Source: Corynebacterium halotolerans (GTDB taxonomy: Bacteria; Actinomycetota; Actinomycetes; Mycobacteriales; Mycobacteriaceae). Taken from it: a stretch of 64,000 nt of DNA. This document shows, one piece after another, positions 55,228 to 63,950 of this stretch (position 1 is the stretch's first letter; each line of letters opens with the position of its first letter). The notes beneath the pieces are model-generated. The model made no database searches. It saw only the letters and a program-made list of their open reading frames with translations, and had not been told where the DNA came from. The translations under genes and the position numbers were made by a program. The DNA is taken from positions 124,001 through 188,000 of the forward strand of contig NZ_JVMD01000007.1 of NCBI RefSeq assembly GCF_001056295.1, read 5' to 3'.

Positions 55228-55536
55228 ATGAGCATCGTGAAGATCAACGCCATTTCCGTCCCCGAAGGCGCCGGCGAGGAGCTGGAGCGCCGGTTCGCCG
55301 CCCGCGCCGGTTCCATCGACGGCCAGCCCGGTTTCGAGGGCTTCCAGCTGCTGCGCCCGACCGCCGGCGAGGACCGCTACTTCGTGGTCACGCATTGGGC
55401 CGACGAGGAGTCCTACGCGGCGTGGCGCGACGGCGATGCCCGCGCCGCCCACGCAGGGGGTCATGGCAAGCCGGTGGCGACCGGCGCCAACCTCCTGGAG
55501 TTCGACGTGGTCCTGGACGTGCCGGGCACGAAGTAA
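55228..55536 (+). CDS. mhuD: heme-degrading monooxygenase, MhuD type
   Basis: A 102-residue ferredoxin-like antibiotic-biosynthesis-monooxygenase fold protein. It aligns along its length with M. tuberculosis MhuD (Rv3592), and the residues known to matter there are all at the same positions: Asn7, Phe23, Trp66 and the heme ligand His75. It should open heme to release iron. TATGCT lies nine bases before the ATG, so the mRNA may be leaderless. An ATG four codons upstream is in frame but less like the family start. The gene stands alone, not in a heme operon. Confidence 0.9.
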   Translation: MSIVKINAISVPEGAGEELERRFAARAGSIDGQPGFEGFQLLRPTAGEDRYFVVTHWADEESYAAWRDGDARAAHAGGHGKPVATGANLLEFDVVLDVPGTK

Positions 55537-55681
55537 GGGGGCGGCCCGCCGCATCTCCGCATCTCCGCCCACGAGTGCGCGGTCTCGAGGCCGTGGCGCA
55601 CACTCGCGGGCCCGCCGCATCTCTGCCCACGTGACCGGCGCGGTTGACGCGGTTCCGCGCATGCGCATACACTTTCGAACG

Positions 55682-55697
55682 TAGGACGTTTGTTCGA
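55682..55697 (+). promoter_or_regulatory. LexA (SOS) box before imuA'-imuB
   Basis: TAGGACGTTTGTTCGA matches 10 of 12 conserved positions of the actinobacterial SOS box TCGAAC-N4-GTTCGA. It is 34 bases before the ATG of imuA'. Another half-site, TCGAAC, lies just upstream. A nearby direct repeat TTCGATCGTC...GGGGAG is seen at 55693 and 55711. Confidence 0.65.
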
Positions 55698-55731
55698 TCG
55701 TCCGGGGAGTTCGATCGTCGGGGAGGTGGGC

Positions 55732-56613
55732 ATGCCCGCGTTGCGCGCCGTGCCGGACCTGTCCGGCCTCAATCGCGAAGACACCGTCGCCGCGCTGCGG
55801 AAATCCATGGCGGGGATGGGCGTCGCCGTGCCCGAATCGGTCGGCGGCGTCGACGAGGGGTACGGCCCCGCCGGGACCGTCGGTGACGGTGGCGGTCGCA
55901 TTTCCGCTGCGCGCAAGGGCAATGCCCCGGACTCGTCCCCGTCGGCACCGACCCCCGACGGCCGCGTCCCGGTTCCCGCCGGACTGGCGCGGCTTCTCGA
56001 CGGCGGCCTGATCAAAGGCGCCGCCAGTTCCATCGACGCCGCGGGAGCGGTCGTGGCGGGAATCCTCGCCGAGGTGACGGCCGCCGGCGGGCACGTCGCC
56101 CTCGTCGGGCTGCCTGACTTCTCTCCGCTGGGCATCGTCGAACAAGGGGGCGACCTGACCAGGGTTCTCGACGTCCCGGACCCCGGCGATTCACCGCTCG
56201 AAGTGGTGGCGCTGTTGGCCGATGGGGTTGACGTGGTCGTCGCTAAACTGGACCGCACGCCCCCGCCCTCGGCCACCCGTCCGGTGATGGCGCGGCTGCG
56301 GGGGTCGGGGTGCGCGCTGCTGCACGTCGGCGGGGAATGGCCGGGGTCGAAGGTGTCGGTGGCGTCGCGGGTGACGGCGATCCACGGGCTGGGCGCGGGG
56401 CACGGGCGCATCCGCGGCGTCGAGTTCCACGTGACGGCGCGCGGGGCGGGGCGGCCCGAACGTGGCGTGCGGTGGGCCATCGGCGAATGCCCGGCGTCGG
56501 AGGCGGCTGCGGAGTGGGGCGGTGCCGATGGCGTGAGCGCCGGCATGGGCGGCGGCATGGGCGCCCCCGACGCCTCGAACGTCGCCGCTTTCCCGCTGCG
56601 GAGGGCCGAGTGA
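55732..56613 (+). CDS. imuA: mutasome accessory protein ImuA'
   Basis: ImuA' works with ImuB and the polymerase DnaE2 in damage-induced mutagenesis. The 293-residue protein is RecA-like but lacks a Walker A. Recognisable parts are LARLLDGGLIKGAASSIDAAG, HVALVGLPDFSPLGIVEQGGDL and the LRGSGCALLHVGGEWPG strand. The start is ATG 55732 after GGGGAGG; a longer reading would begin inside the LexA box. Rv3395c holds this place after guaA in M. tuberculosis. Confidence 0.88.
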   Translation: MPALRAVPDLSGLNREDTVAALRKSMAGMGVAVPESVGGVDEGYGPAGTVGDGGGRISAARKGNAPDSSPSAPTPDGRVPVPAGLARLLDGGLIKGAASSIDAAGAVVAGILAEVTAAGGHVALVGLPDFSPLGIVEQGGDLTRVLDVPDPGDSPLEVVALLADGVDVVVAKLDRTPPPSATRPVMARLRGSGCALLHVGGEWPGSKVSVASRVTAIHGLGAGHGRIRGVEFHVTARGAGRPERGVRWAIGECPASEAAAEWGGADGVSAGMGGGMGAPDASNVAAFPLRRAE

Positions 56614-56644
56614 TGGGCGCCCGCATGACGGGCGGGGCGGACTG

Positions 56645-58348
56645 ATGCGGATCCTGGGCCTGTGGCTGCCGGATTGGCCGATCCAGGCCGCCCGCTTTTC
56701 CGGCGCGACGGGGGATGCCGGGCCGGCGGCGCCGATCGCGGTCGTCGACGACACGATCGTCGCGGCCTGCTCCGATGCGGCGCGGCGGGCGGGCGTGCGC
56801 AGGGGCCAGGGGCGTCGGCACGCCCAGGCGGCGTGCCCCGACCTGGTGGTGGTGGACGCGGATCCGGCGCGGGATGCGGCGGAGTTCGAGCCGGTGCTCG
56901 CGCGCATCGGCGACGTTGCCGCGGGGGTGGAGGCGCTGCGCCCGGGCCTGGTGGTCCTCGGCGCCGACGGGCCCGCGAAGTACCACGGGGGCGAGGCGAG
57001 GGCGGTGGAGATGCTTCTCGACGCCGCCGCCCTCGCCGGTGCGGACTGCCTGGCGGGAATGGCCGATGACGTGATCACCGCGGTGCTGGCGGCGCGCCAC
57101 GGGGTGCAGGTGCCCGTGGGAGGCGGCCCGGCGTTTCTGCGCGGGGTGTCGCTGGCGGAGGTTGCGGCGGAGGCGGCGCTGGATTTCCCCGTGGAGCTGG
57201 GGCGGGCGTGGGCGGACCTGGGGTTGCGGACACTGGGGGATGTGGCGGATCTGCCGGTGCGCGATGTCGCGGGGCGGTTCGGCGCGGAGGGGGCGCGGTG
57301 GCGGATGGTCGCCGCCGGGGAGTTGGAGCGGCGGGTGGCGCCGCGCACGCCGCCGCGGGATTTGGCGATCGTGCACCGGCCGGAGGAGGTTCTGTCCCGC
57401 GTCGATGCGGCGGCGTTCATCGCCCGTGCGCTGGCGGCGAAGCTGCACAACCGGCTGCGGGAGCATGGGTTGGCGTGCCACCGCCTGGCGGTGACCGCCG
57501 AGTTCACCGATGGGGCGGAGCTGCGCCGCGTGTGGCGGTGCGCCGGGCCCCTCGATGAGGCGGCGACCGCCGACCGGGTGCGCTGGCAGCTCGACGGTTG
57601 GCTGACGGGCCGTGCCATCGCGGCGGCGGAGGCGGCTGGTGCTGGCGGGGCCGTTGGCGCAGCGAGGCCGGTCCGGGCGGGTACGGCGGGTGCGTCGGCG
57701 CCGGACGACTTCCCCGACACCTTTCCCGACAGCTGCCTCGATGATTCCGCCGACGCCCGCGGCATCACGGCCTTGACGCTTGAGCCCCTGGAGGTCATCG
57801 TCGCGGGCGTCGAGCGCGATGCCCTGTGGGGCGGCGCGGATGCTGCGTCCGAGCGTGCCGGTCGCGCCGCCGCCCGCGTGCAGGGTTTGTTGGGGCCGGA
57901 GGCGGTGCGCCGCCCCGTCGATGTCGGCGGCCGCGGCCCGTCGGAGCGGGTGGCCATGGTCCCGGTGGGGGAGGAGTCCCCTCCCTGTTCCGGCCCGTGG
58001 CCCGGTGCGTTGCCCGCGCCGAATCCGGCGGTCACGCCGGCGGGTGCGCCGTCGGTGAGGCATCCGGCGTCGAAGGTTTCGCTTTGCGACGACTCCGGCA
58101 ACCCCATCGCCGTCACCGGCCGGGGCGCCCTCACCGCGGTTCCGGCGGTGCTGAGCTGGGGCGGCAGGGATCATGCCGTCACCGCATGGGCGGGGCCATG
58201 GCCGGTTGATGAGCGGTGGTGGGCGCCCGATGGGGCGCGCCGCGCCGCCCGCATGCACGTCGCCGTCGACGGGGGCGAGCGGGGGCCACAGGCGTTTCTG
58301 CTCATCGGTCATGCGGGCATGTGGCGCATCGAAGGCAGGTACGGGTGA
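56645..58348 (+). CDS. imuB: Y-family-like mutasome protein ImuB
   Basis: A 567-residue Y-family polymerase homologue. It begins ILGLWLPDWPIQAA rather than the D-x-D metal motif, and the usual S-I-D-E catalytic segment is absent, so it is a non-catalytic adaptor as in other ImuB proteins. Thumb/little-finger regions follow (LRTLGDVADLPV; LEPLEVIVAGVE). The C-terminal 100 residues contain the short RIEGRYG end. A variable linker near residue 475-485 contains a dispersed-motif copy. dnaE2 is not in the window. Confidence 0.9.
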   Translation: MRILGLWLPDWPIQAARFSGATGDAGPAAPIAVVDDTIVAACSDAARRAGVRRGQGRRHAQAACPDLVVVDADPARDAAEFEPVLARIGDVAAGVEALRPGLVVLGADGPAKYHGGEARAVEMLLDAAALAGADCLAGMADDVITAVLAARHGVQVPVGGGPAFLRGVSLAEVAAEAALDFPVELGRAWADLGLRTLGDVADLPVRDVAGRFGAEGARWRMVAAGELERRVAPRTPPRDLAIVHRPEEVLSRVDAAAFIARALAAKLHNRLREHGLACHRLAVTAEFTDGAELRRVWRCAGPLDEAATADRVRWQLDGWLTGRAIAAAEAAGAGGAVGAARPVRAGTAGASAPDDFPDTFPDSCLDDSADARGITALTLEPLEVIVAGVERDALWGGADAASERAGRAAARVQGLLGPEAVRRPVDVGGRGPSERVAMVPVGEESPPCSGPWPGALPAPNPAVTPAGAPSVRHPASKVSLCDDSGNPIAVTGRGALTAVPAVLSWGGRDHAVTAWAGPWPVDERWWAPDGARRAARMHVAVDGGERGPQAFLLIGHAGMWRIEGRYG

Positions 58349-58684
58349 TTGGGTAGTGCCCACCATGGGCAATGGAAATGGTTGGCGCCTTCCATGCGCC
58401 CGACACCCGTGTCTGTCAATCGTGCCCCGCCGAACACGCGCCTCGACACGTGCACTCGCCGAACACCGCCCTGCGAAACACGCACCCCGACACGCGCGTC
58501 CGGTAACCGGGCTCTGCCAAGAGCACACGGTGTTGCTCGCGCCTGACAACCAGCGCTCCGTCGAACGCGCACTGTGTCACGCTTGCCGTCAACCATGTCC
58601 GGCCGCACGCGGCCGCGCGCTCGAAATGACGGCGTCGGTGGCCCCGGCGGGCAGAGACGACGGGGGCCGATCAGAACCTGGCGT

Positions 58685-58807
58685 CACATCAGCCCCAATG
58701 TTCGGGCCGTGCGTTCATTTTGAAACAGCCGTCCGGGAAAACACCAGGTGTTTTGCGCCGGCGGTGTTTCAGAATGAACGCGATCGGCCGATGTTGGGGC
58801 CAGTGTG
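58685..58807. repeat. 123-bp imperfect palindrome, family C
   Basis: Two 61-base arms fold around AAAACACC-A-GGTGTTTT. They agree at roughly three quarters of positions, including the blocks GCCCCAA, CGTTCATT, TGAAACA and AAAACACC. Differences are scattered as in an old inverted repeat. No coding function is seen. Confidence 0.75.
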
Positions 58808-58923
58808 ACGAACCGGCGAGGCTGGCGAGCGTGCACGGCGGTGAACCGGTGTGTCCGCCGAACAGCTGCGGCCGGCGCGCGCACTCCTTCACGCCCGCCG
58901 AACACGACCCCGCCACGACGAAA

Positions 58924-58953
58924 CCCCGGCGCCGGAAAAACCGGGCGCCGGGG
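58924..58953 (-). terminator. terminator of the AMIN-like lipoprotein gene
   Basis: CCCCGGCGCC and GGCGCCGGGG pair around ten bases. In the minus direction it ends in TTTCG, 27 bases after the stop at 58980. A dispersed-motif copy (58954-58964) sits at its base. Confidence 0.7.
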
Positions 58954-58979
58954 CGTCGTAAAGCGAAAAAAGCCGCGCG

Positions 58980-59666
58980 CTACCGCGCCTCGATGTCGAT
59001 GATCAGCCGCGTCGGGTTCTTCGCCTTGAACACCTTGAACGGGCGTCGTTCGCCGTCGATGCCCGCCACGTACTGCGTGGTGCCCTCGAACGTGCCGAAC
59101 CCCCGGACTTCTGAAATCGCCGACGTGCCCTTCGGCTTCACCGGGCCATTCGGGTAATCGTCCACGTTGAAATCGAACGGGTACCCCGTGCCCCGCACGT
59201 CGATGGCCAACTTGTGCGCGCCGCTGATGCTGATCGGCTTGCCGCTGCCCTGCTGGGTGGGCATGTCCTCGTAACGCACCCAATACCCCGGCGCGCCGTC
59301 GCCCATGAACTCGATGACGATGCGGTCGAAACCATCATGCGAGCCGATGCGCACATCCTTGATGCCGAGGTACGACCCATCCGCGGGGGCGGCCTCCGCA
59401 GGTGCGGCGGAGTACTCCCCCTCAGGGGCGGCATCGGCCTCCAACGTCGCCGGCGAACCGCCGGTGGTGCGGTCGCCGTTTCCATTTCCGCCGGAGGACG
59501 AGGGCGAATCGCCGTTGCGCATCGACACCGCCGAATCCGCCCCGGCGTCACCGCCGGGCGAACAGGCGGCGAGACCAAGAGCCAAAGAGCCGGCGGCGAG
59601 CACCGCCACCACGGAACGGACGGCGGCCCGATTCGATCGGAGCGAGGTGCGGGTGTCGGACATCAT
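58980..59666 (-). CDS. lipoprotein with AMIN-like domain
   Basis: A 228-residue lipoprotein: signal peptide with lipobox LGLAAC (Cys near residue 33), a Ser/Gly/Asn linker, and a C-terminal domain of about 130 residues rich in beta strands (YLGIKDVRIGSHDGFDRIVI, KLAIDVRG, TRLIIDIEAR). The last part resembles AMIN-like domains that bind cell-wall polymers. Two adjacent ATG codons (59666, 59663) are possible starts; neither has a good ribosome site. Confidence 0.82.
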   Translation of the reverse strand: MMSDTRTSLRSNRAAVRSVVAVLAAGSLALGLAACSPGGDAGADSAVSMRNGDSPSSSGGNGNGDRTTGGSPATLEADAAPEGEYSAAPAEAAPADGSYLGIKDVRIGSHDGFDRIVIEFMGDGAPGYWVRYEDMPTQQGSGKPISISGAHKLAIDVRGTGYPFDFNVDDYPNGPVKPKGTSAISEVRGFGTFEGTTQYVAGIDGERRPFKVFKAKNPTRLIIDIEAR

Positions 59667-59815
59667 GCATTCGACCGTAGGGCTGGCCCACATGAATGGC
59701 AATAAGCCTTGGGAACAAAACCCCAGGTCGCCCGGTACAGAGTGCAAAGTGTTGTAAAACAGTGACCTGACGGGGGCGACGAACGCGGCCAAATGCACCT
59801 TGTTAGGCTTAGCTC

Positions 59816-60850
59816 ATGACGGATTCCGTGTGCTCTGACCTGCGACACGAGCCGCTGCCGGGCACGGCGAAGAGCGGCACCCTGTTCATCGCGCTCGAGC
59901 ATCAGTACGGGTGGAGCCACGACATCCTCGACGGCGGCGTTTTCGGCGACGAGCTCACCGCGCGGATCAAGGAATGGCTCGCGGAGCGCGGCGGGTCGCT
60001 GCAGCTGATCCGCAAGCCGGGGCGGCTCGGCCAGATCCCCTGCGACGGCGTGACCATGTACGTCGCGCACTGCCCGCCGCGGATTGCGGGGGAGGGGGAT
60101 GGCAGTGGCGGCACGGGCGGCACCGACGCCGATGCCTCCGCGCCCGCGATCACGTCCCCGCACCTGGAGGTCCGCAAGGTCCGCGACGTCGAGGAGATGC
60201 TGACCCTGGACATCCGGCTGGGGCGGCGGACGGAGGGGGCGCGGGCCGTCGACAAGCCCCTGCTGCTGGTGTGCACGCACGGCAAACGCGACCGGTGCTG
60301 CGCGGTGAAGGGTCGGCCGATTGCGCAGGCGCTGAACAACGTGCACCCCGACATTGTGTGGGAGACCTCCCATTCGAAGGGGCACCGGTTCGCGCCGGCG
60401 CTGGTGCTGCTGCCGTGGAATTACTCGTACGGGCGGCTGTCGGCGGTGGAGACGAACGAGATGCTTCACGACGCCTCGTCCGGCGTCCTCCATTCCGGCG
60501 GCTGCCGCGGGCGAGGGGTGTGGGACGCCCGCGGGCAGGTCGCGGAGCTCGCCGCGCGCGAAGAGGCCGACGAGTGGGGGATCGACGCCGTGGCGTCCGT
60601 GACCGTGTCCGGCGTGGTCGACGCCGTGCTGGCCGATGCCGGGGAGCATTCGCCGGAGATGCTGGGGCGGCTGCGCGGGGTGCTGGTGCACGCGCCGGCC
60701 GCCGACGCCGCGGCCGTGGTGGAGTTCGACGACGGCCGCTGCTTCGGCGTTGCCCTGGAGAAGATGGTCACCGAGGGCGTGGTGTCGTCCTGCGGCGACG
60801 CGCCCGGACCGAAGAAGGGCTGGCGGGCGCTGGCGGCGGAGCGGATTTAG
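59816..60850 (+). CDS. sucrase/ferredoxin-like family protein
   Basis: A 344-residue protein with the family core VCTHGKRDRCCAVKGRPIAQAL. Its Cys and His residues are placed as in thioredoxin-like [2Fe-2S] ferredoxins. WETSHSKGHRFAPALVLLPW and the C-terminal VSSCGDAPGPKKGW segment follow. A Gly/Asp/Thr insert lies at about 90-112. The biochemical role of the family in actinobacteria is not settled. Its ATG is 149 bases from the divergent lipoprotein start. Confidence 0.85.
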   Translation: MTDSVCSDLRHEPLPGTAKSGTLFIALEHQYGWSHDILDGGVFGDELTARIKEWLAERGGSLQLIRKPGRLGQIPCDGVTMYVAHCPPRIAGEGDGSGGTGGTDADASAPAITSPHLEVRKVRDVEEMLTLDIRLGRRTEGARAVDKPLLLVCTHGKRDRCCAVKGRPIAQALNNVHPDIVWETSHSKGHRFAPALVLLPWNYSYGRLSAVETNEMLHDASSGVLHSGGCRGRGVWDARGQVAELAAREEADEWGIDAVASVTVSGVVDAVLADAGEHSPEMLGRLRGVLVHAPAADAAAVVEFDDGRCFGVALEKMVTEGVVSSCGDAPGPKKGWRALAAERI

Positions 60851-60861
60851 CGGCCCCTCAA

Positions 60862-61055
60862 CCGCAGATGCGCCAGTTACAGGCAGATGCGCCAGTTTCG
60901 ACGGTGCGTGGGACGGTTCGCCGTGCCTAGTCGTCCCCTCAAGCACAGATGCGCCAGTTACAGGCAGATACACCCGTTGCAACGGGCGCATCTGCCTGTA
61001 ACTGGCGCATCTGCGAGGGGGTGGTGGAACTGGCGCATCTGCGAGGGGTGTTGGC
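60862..61055. repeat. family A repeat cluster between sucrase-like gene and metI
   Basis: Half-units of AGATGCGCCAGTTACAGGC and their complements occur five or six times here. The main palindrome is at 60946-61013: CAGATGCGCCAGTTACAGGC at the left pairs with GCCTGTAACTGGCGCATCTG at the right, around CGTTGCAACG. From 61075 to 61145, GGCACGAGCACCGG is repeated about four times. No gene is present in the 313-base gap. Confidence 0.85.
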
Positions 61056-61163
61056 GAGGCGGGTGGAACGGGCGGCGGGCAGCACCGGCACGAGCACCGG
61101 CGGCGCCGGCACGAGCACCGGCAGCGGCACGAGCACCGGCGCCCACCACCGCACCCGCCCCAC

Positions 61164-61886
61164 CTACCGCCGCATGACCTTCTTCGCCAGGACGTTGCCC
61201 AGCAGCTGGGCGGCCTGGACGATGAGGATGATCACCAGCGTGGTCACCAGCGTCACGTTCCAGTCGAACGCGCGGTAGCCGTAGACGATGGCGAAGTCGC
61301 CGAGCCCGCCGCCGCCGATGTAACCGGCCATCGCGGACATGTCCACCACCGCGATGAACGCGAAGGTGTAGCCCAGGATCAGCGGGCCGAGCGCCTCGGG
61401 GACGATGACCGTCCGGATGATGCGCCACGGACTCGCGCCCATCGCCCGCGCCGCCTCGATGACGCCGGGGTCGATGGACATGAGGTTCTGCTCGACCAGG
61501 CGGGCGACGGCGAAGGACGCGGCGATGGTCATGACGAAAATCGCCGCCTCGGTGCCGATGGTCTTGCCCACGGCGATCTTGGTCAGCGGGCCGACGGCGG
61601 TGACCAGGATGATGAACGGGATGGGCCTGACGAAGTTCACGGCGAGGTTCAGCAGCGTGTGCAGCGGCCCCGACGGCAGCACGCCCGACGAGCGCGACAC
61701 GTACAGCAGCACGCCCAGCGCCAGCCCGACGAAGCCGCCGACGACCATGGTCACGCCGACCATCCACAGCGTTTCGCCGAAGGCGTCCCACATGCGCGGC
61801 CCGAGCTGGTCCCAGTTGGTGTCGCGGGCGAGGATCTCGGTCGTCGCGGTTGCGGCGGCGTTGACGGTCGCGGTGGTCGCGGTCAT
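61164..61886 (-). CDS. metI: methionine ABC transporter permease
   Basis: A 240-residue permease with about five helices and the ATPase-docking loop EAARAMGASPWRIIRTVIVPEALGP. It contains the family's helices FVRPIPFIILVTAVGP and YIGGGGLGDFAIVYGYRAF. It overlaps metN by four bases and is the last gene of metQ-metN-metI. Confidence 0.94.
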   Translation of the reverse strand: MTATTATVNAAATATTEILARDTNWDQLGPRMWDAFGETLWMVGVTMVVGGFVGLALGVLLYVSRSSGVLPSGPLHTLLNLAVNFVRPIPFIILVTAVGPLTKIAVGKTIGTEAAIFVMTIAASFAVARLVEQNLMSIDPGVIEAARAMGASPWRIIRTVIVPEALGPLILGYTFAFIAVVDMSAMAGYIGGGGLGDFAIVYGYRAFDWNVTLVTTLVIILIVQAAQLLGNVLAKKVMRR

Positions 61887-63007
61887 CGGATGACCTCGCT
61901 TTCGGTGAACTCGTTGAGCTTTGCGACGATGCGCTCGGCCGCCGCGGTCACGTCGCGGCCGGCGGCGTCCCCGGCCTTCCCGGTGGTTCCTGATTCCCCG
62001 CCGGCGCCCGCGGTGTCGGCGCCCCCGGTCGCGCTGAGCCGCAGCGTCAGACGGCCGAACGATCGGGCCTGCACGTTGGTCACGGAGCCGTGGGCGACGG
62101 TGGCGTCGAGCCCCTCGGCTCGCGCGATGTCGAGCACGCGGCCCAGGGGGACGTCGTCGTCGACGCGGACGGTGATCAGCGCGGCGGCGTCGTCGGCAAG
62201 CGAACCGACCACCGAATCGAGCTCCCGCCCCGCGGGGCGGTCCCGCAGCGCAGTGGCCGCGAACCGCCGCCCGACCTCGGTGGTCGGGTGGGCGAAGAGG
62301 TCGTGGACGGCGGCGTGCTCGACGACTCGGCCGTTTTCCATCACCGCGACGTGGTCGGCGATGGCGCGCACCACCGACATTTCGTGGGTGATCAGGACGA
62401 TGGTCACGCCGAATTTCCGGTTGACCTCGCGCAGCAGCTCGAGCACGTCGGCGGTGGTCTCCGGGTCGAGGGCCGAGGTGGCCTCGTCGGCGAGCAGCAG
62501 CGAGGGGTTCGTGGCCAGCGCGCGGGCGATGCCGACGCGCTGCTTCTGCCCGCCGGACAGCTGCTCGGGGTAGGAATCGCCGCGGTCGCCCAGGCCGACG
62601 AATTCGAGCAGCTCGGCGACGCGTTCCTTCCGCTCGGCGCGGGGCATGCCCGCCAGTTCCAGCGGGTAGGCGACGTTGCCGGCGACGGTGCGGGAGGTGA
62701 AAAGGTTGAACTGCTGGAAGATCATGCCGATGTCGCGGCGGACCTCGCGCAGCTCCCGCTCCTTCATCCCGGCGATGTCCGTGCCGTCGAGGAGCACCTC
62801 GCCGGACGTCGGGGATTCCAGGCCGTTGATCAGGCGGATCAGCGTCGACTTGCCGGCGCCGGAGTAGCCGATGACGCCCAGGACACCGCCGGGCTCGACG
62901 GACAGGGTGACGTCGTCGACGGCGGGGGTGGCCGACTTGCCGGAGCCGAAGACCTTGGACACTCCGCGCAGTTCGACGCGGGTGCCGGCGCCGGAGTTAC
63001 TGGGCAT
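61883..63007 (-). CDS. metN: methionine ABC transporter ATP-binding protein
   Basis: A 374-residue ATPase: Walker A GYSGAGKSTLIRLI, signature LSGGQKQRVGIARAL, Walker B LLLADEATSALDPETT and switch LITHEMSVVRAIAD. The C-terminal 100 residues form the NIL domain that binds methionine and inhibits transport. A Gly/Asp-rich spacer interrupts that domain near residue 335. It overlaps metQ by 11 bases. Confidence 0.95.
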   Translation of the reverse strand: MPSNSGAGTRVELRGVSKVFGSGKSATPAVDDVTLSVEPGGVLGVIGYSGAGKSTLIRLINGLESPTSGEVLLDGTDIAGMKERELREVRRDIGMIFQQFNLFTSRTVAGNVAYPLELAGMPRAERKERVAELLEFVGLGDRGDSYPEQLSGGQKQRVGIARALATNPSLLLADEATSALDPETTADVLELLREVNRKFGVTIVLITHEMSVVRAIADHVAVMENGRVVEHAAVHDLFAHPTTEVGRRFAATALRDRPAGRELDSVVGSLADDAAALITVRVDDDVPLGRVLDIARAEGLDATVAHGSVTNVQARSFGRLTLRLSATGGADTAGAGGESGTTGKAGDAAGRDVTAAAERIVAKLNEFTESEVIR

Positions 63008-63893
63008 CGGGGTTCTCGCGGGCGTCCTTTTCGGCGGCGTCGAGGATGGCCTCGAGGTCGGCGGCGGGGCGCTGGACCGGGATGGAGGTTCCGCGGGAGT
63101 CGCGGGCGACGGCTTCGGTGACCTCGGGGCTGTGCCAGATCTCCGCGAGCTTCTTCAGCTGCGGGTTGTCCTTGTTGGCCTGGGTGGTGGCGAAGACGTT
63201 GATGTACGGCTCGGCGGCCTTGTCGTTGGGGTCGTCCTTGAAGATCGCCGAGTTCGGGTCGATGTCGGCGCGGTCGAGGAAGGTGTTGTTGATCACCGCC
63301 GGGGTGCCTTCGCCGTAGGCGGCGGGGGTCTGGGCGGCGTCGATGGGGGTGACGGTGACGCGGGACTTTTCGGCGTCGATGTCCAGCGGCGTCGGGTTGG
63401 CGGAGTCGCCCTTGAGGGTGATCAGGCCGGCTTTCTGCAGGACGCTGAGGGCGCGGCCCTGGTTGGTGGAGTCGTTGGGGATGACGACTTCGGTGCCGTC
63501 CTTGATGTCCTCGGGCTTGTCGCCGCCCTTCCAGTACAGGCCGAGGGGGACGATTTCGGTCGAGGCGATGGGGGTGAGGTCGGCGTCGGCGCCGACGTTG
63601 TACTGCGCCAGGTACTTGATGTGCTGGAACAGGTTGACGTCGAGTTCGCCTTCGTTGAGGGCGGTGTTGACGGGCGGGTATTCGGTGAAGGGCACGATCT
63701 CCATGTCGATGCCGGCTTCCTTGACCTTCTTCTCGAAGACCTGCCAGGCCTCCTTTTCGAAGTCGGTGGTGCCGATGCGGATCGTGTCGCCCTCGGCGAG
63801 CGGCTGCGCGGGCTCGTCGTTGCCGCAGGCGACCAGGCCGGTGGCTGCGAAGGCCAGGGCGACGGCGCCGGCTGCGAAACGTCGCAATGCCAT
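62997..63893 (-). CDS. metQ: methionine-binding lipoprotein MetQ
   Basis: A 298-residue substrate-binding protein with lipobox GLVAC (Cys about residue 24). It is of the NlpA/MetQ type: IRIGTTDFEKEAWQVFEKK at the start, ELDVNLFQHIKYL, VVIPNDSTNQGRALSVLQ and AAYGEGTPAVINNTFL. It delivers D/L-methionine to MetNI at the membrane. GAAGGAGAAG precedes the ATG. Confidence 0.95.
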   Translation of the reverse strand: MALRRFAAGAVALAFAATGLVACGNDEPAQPLAEGDTIRIGTTDFEKEAWQVFEKKVKEAGIDMEIVPFTEYPPVNTALNEGELDVNLFQHIKYLAQYNVGADADLTPIASTEIVPLGLYWKGGDKPEDIKDGTEVVIPNDSTNQGRALSVLQKAGLITLKGDSANPTPLDIDAEKSRVTVTPIDAAQTPAAYGEGTPAVINNTFLDRADIDPNSAIFKDDPNDKAAEPYINVFATTQANKDNPQLKKLAEIWHSPEVTEAVARDSRGTSIPVQRPAADLEAILDAAEKDARENPDAQ

Positions 63894-63934
63894 GTGCTTC
63901 TCCTTCAGTGTGGGCCCGTCTCGCGGTTCGCGAA

Positions 63935-63950
63935 TAGACCAAGCTGTCTT
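63935..63950 (-). promoter_or_regulatory. McbR-like operator before metQNI
   Basis: TAGAC-N6-GTCTT differs by one base from the corynebacterial McbR operator TAGAC-N6-GTCTA. It lies 42-57 bases before the metQ start, where the TetR-type repressor of sulfur-amino-acid genes could block transcription. Confidence 0.7.

Larger units (their letters stand above)
58349..58979. other. 631-base gap with hairpin and loose repeats
   Basis: No gene is supported. From 58400 to 58530, CCGAACACGC and CGACACGYG-like words recur in loose repeats. A 123-base hairpin occupies 58685-58807 and a terminator lies at 58924-58953. Confidence 0.6.

Noticed and set aside
60862..61160. CRISPR array between the sucrase-like gene and metI
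   Set aside because: Repeats are palindromic half-units and short GC tandem repeats, not constant repeats with unique spacers.
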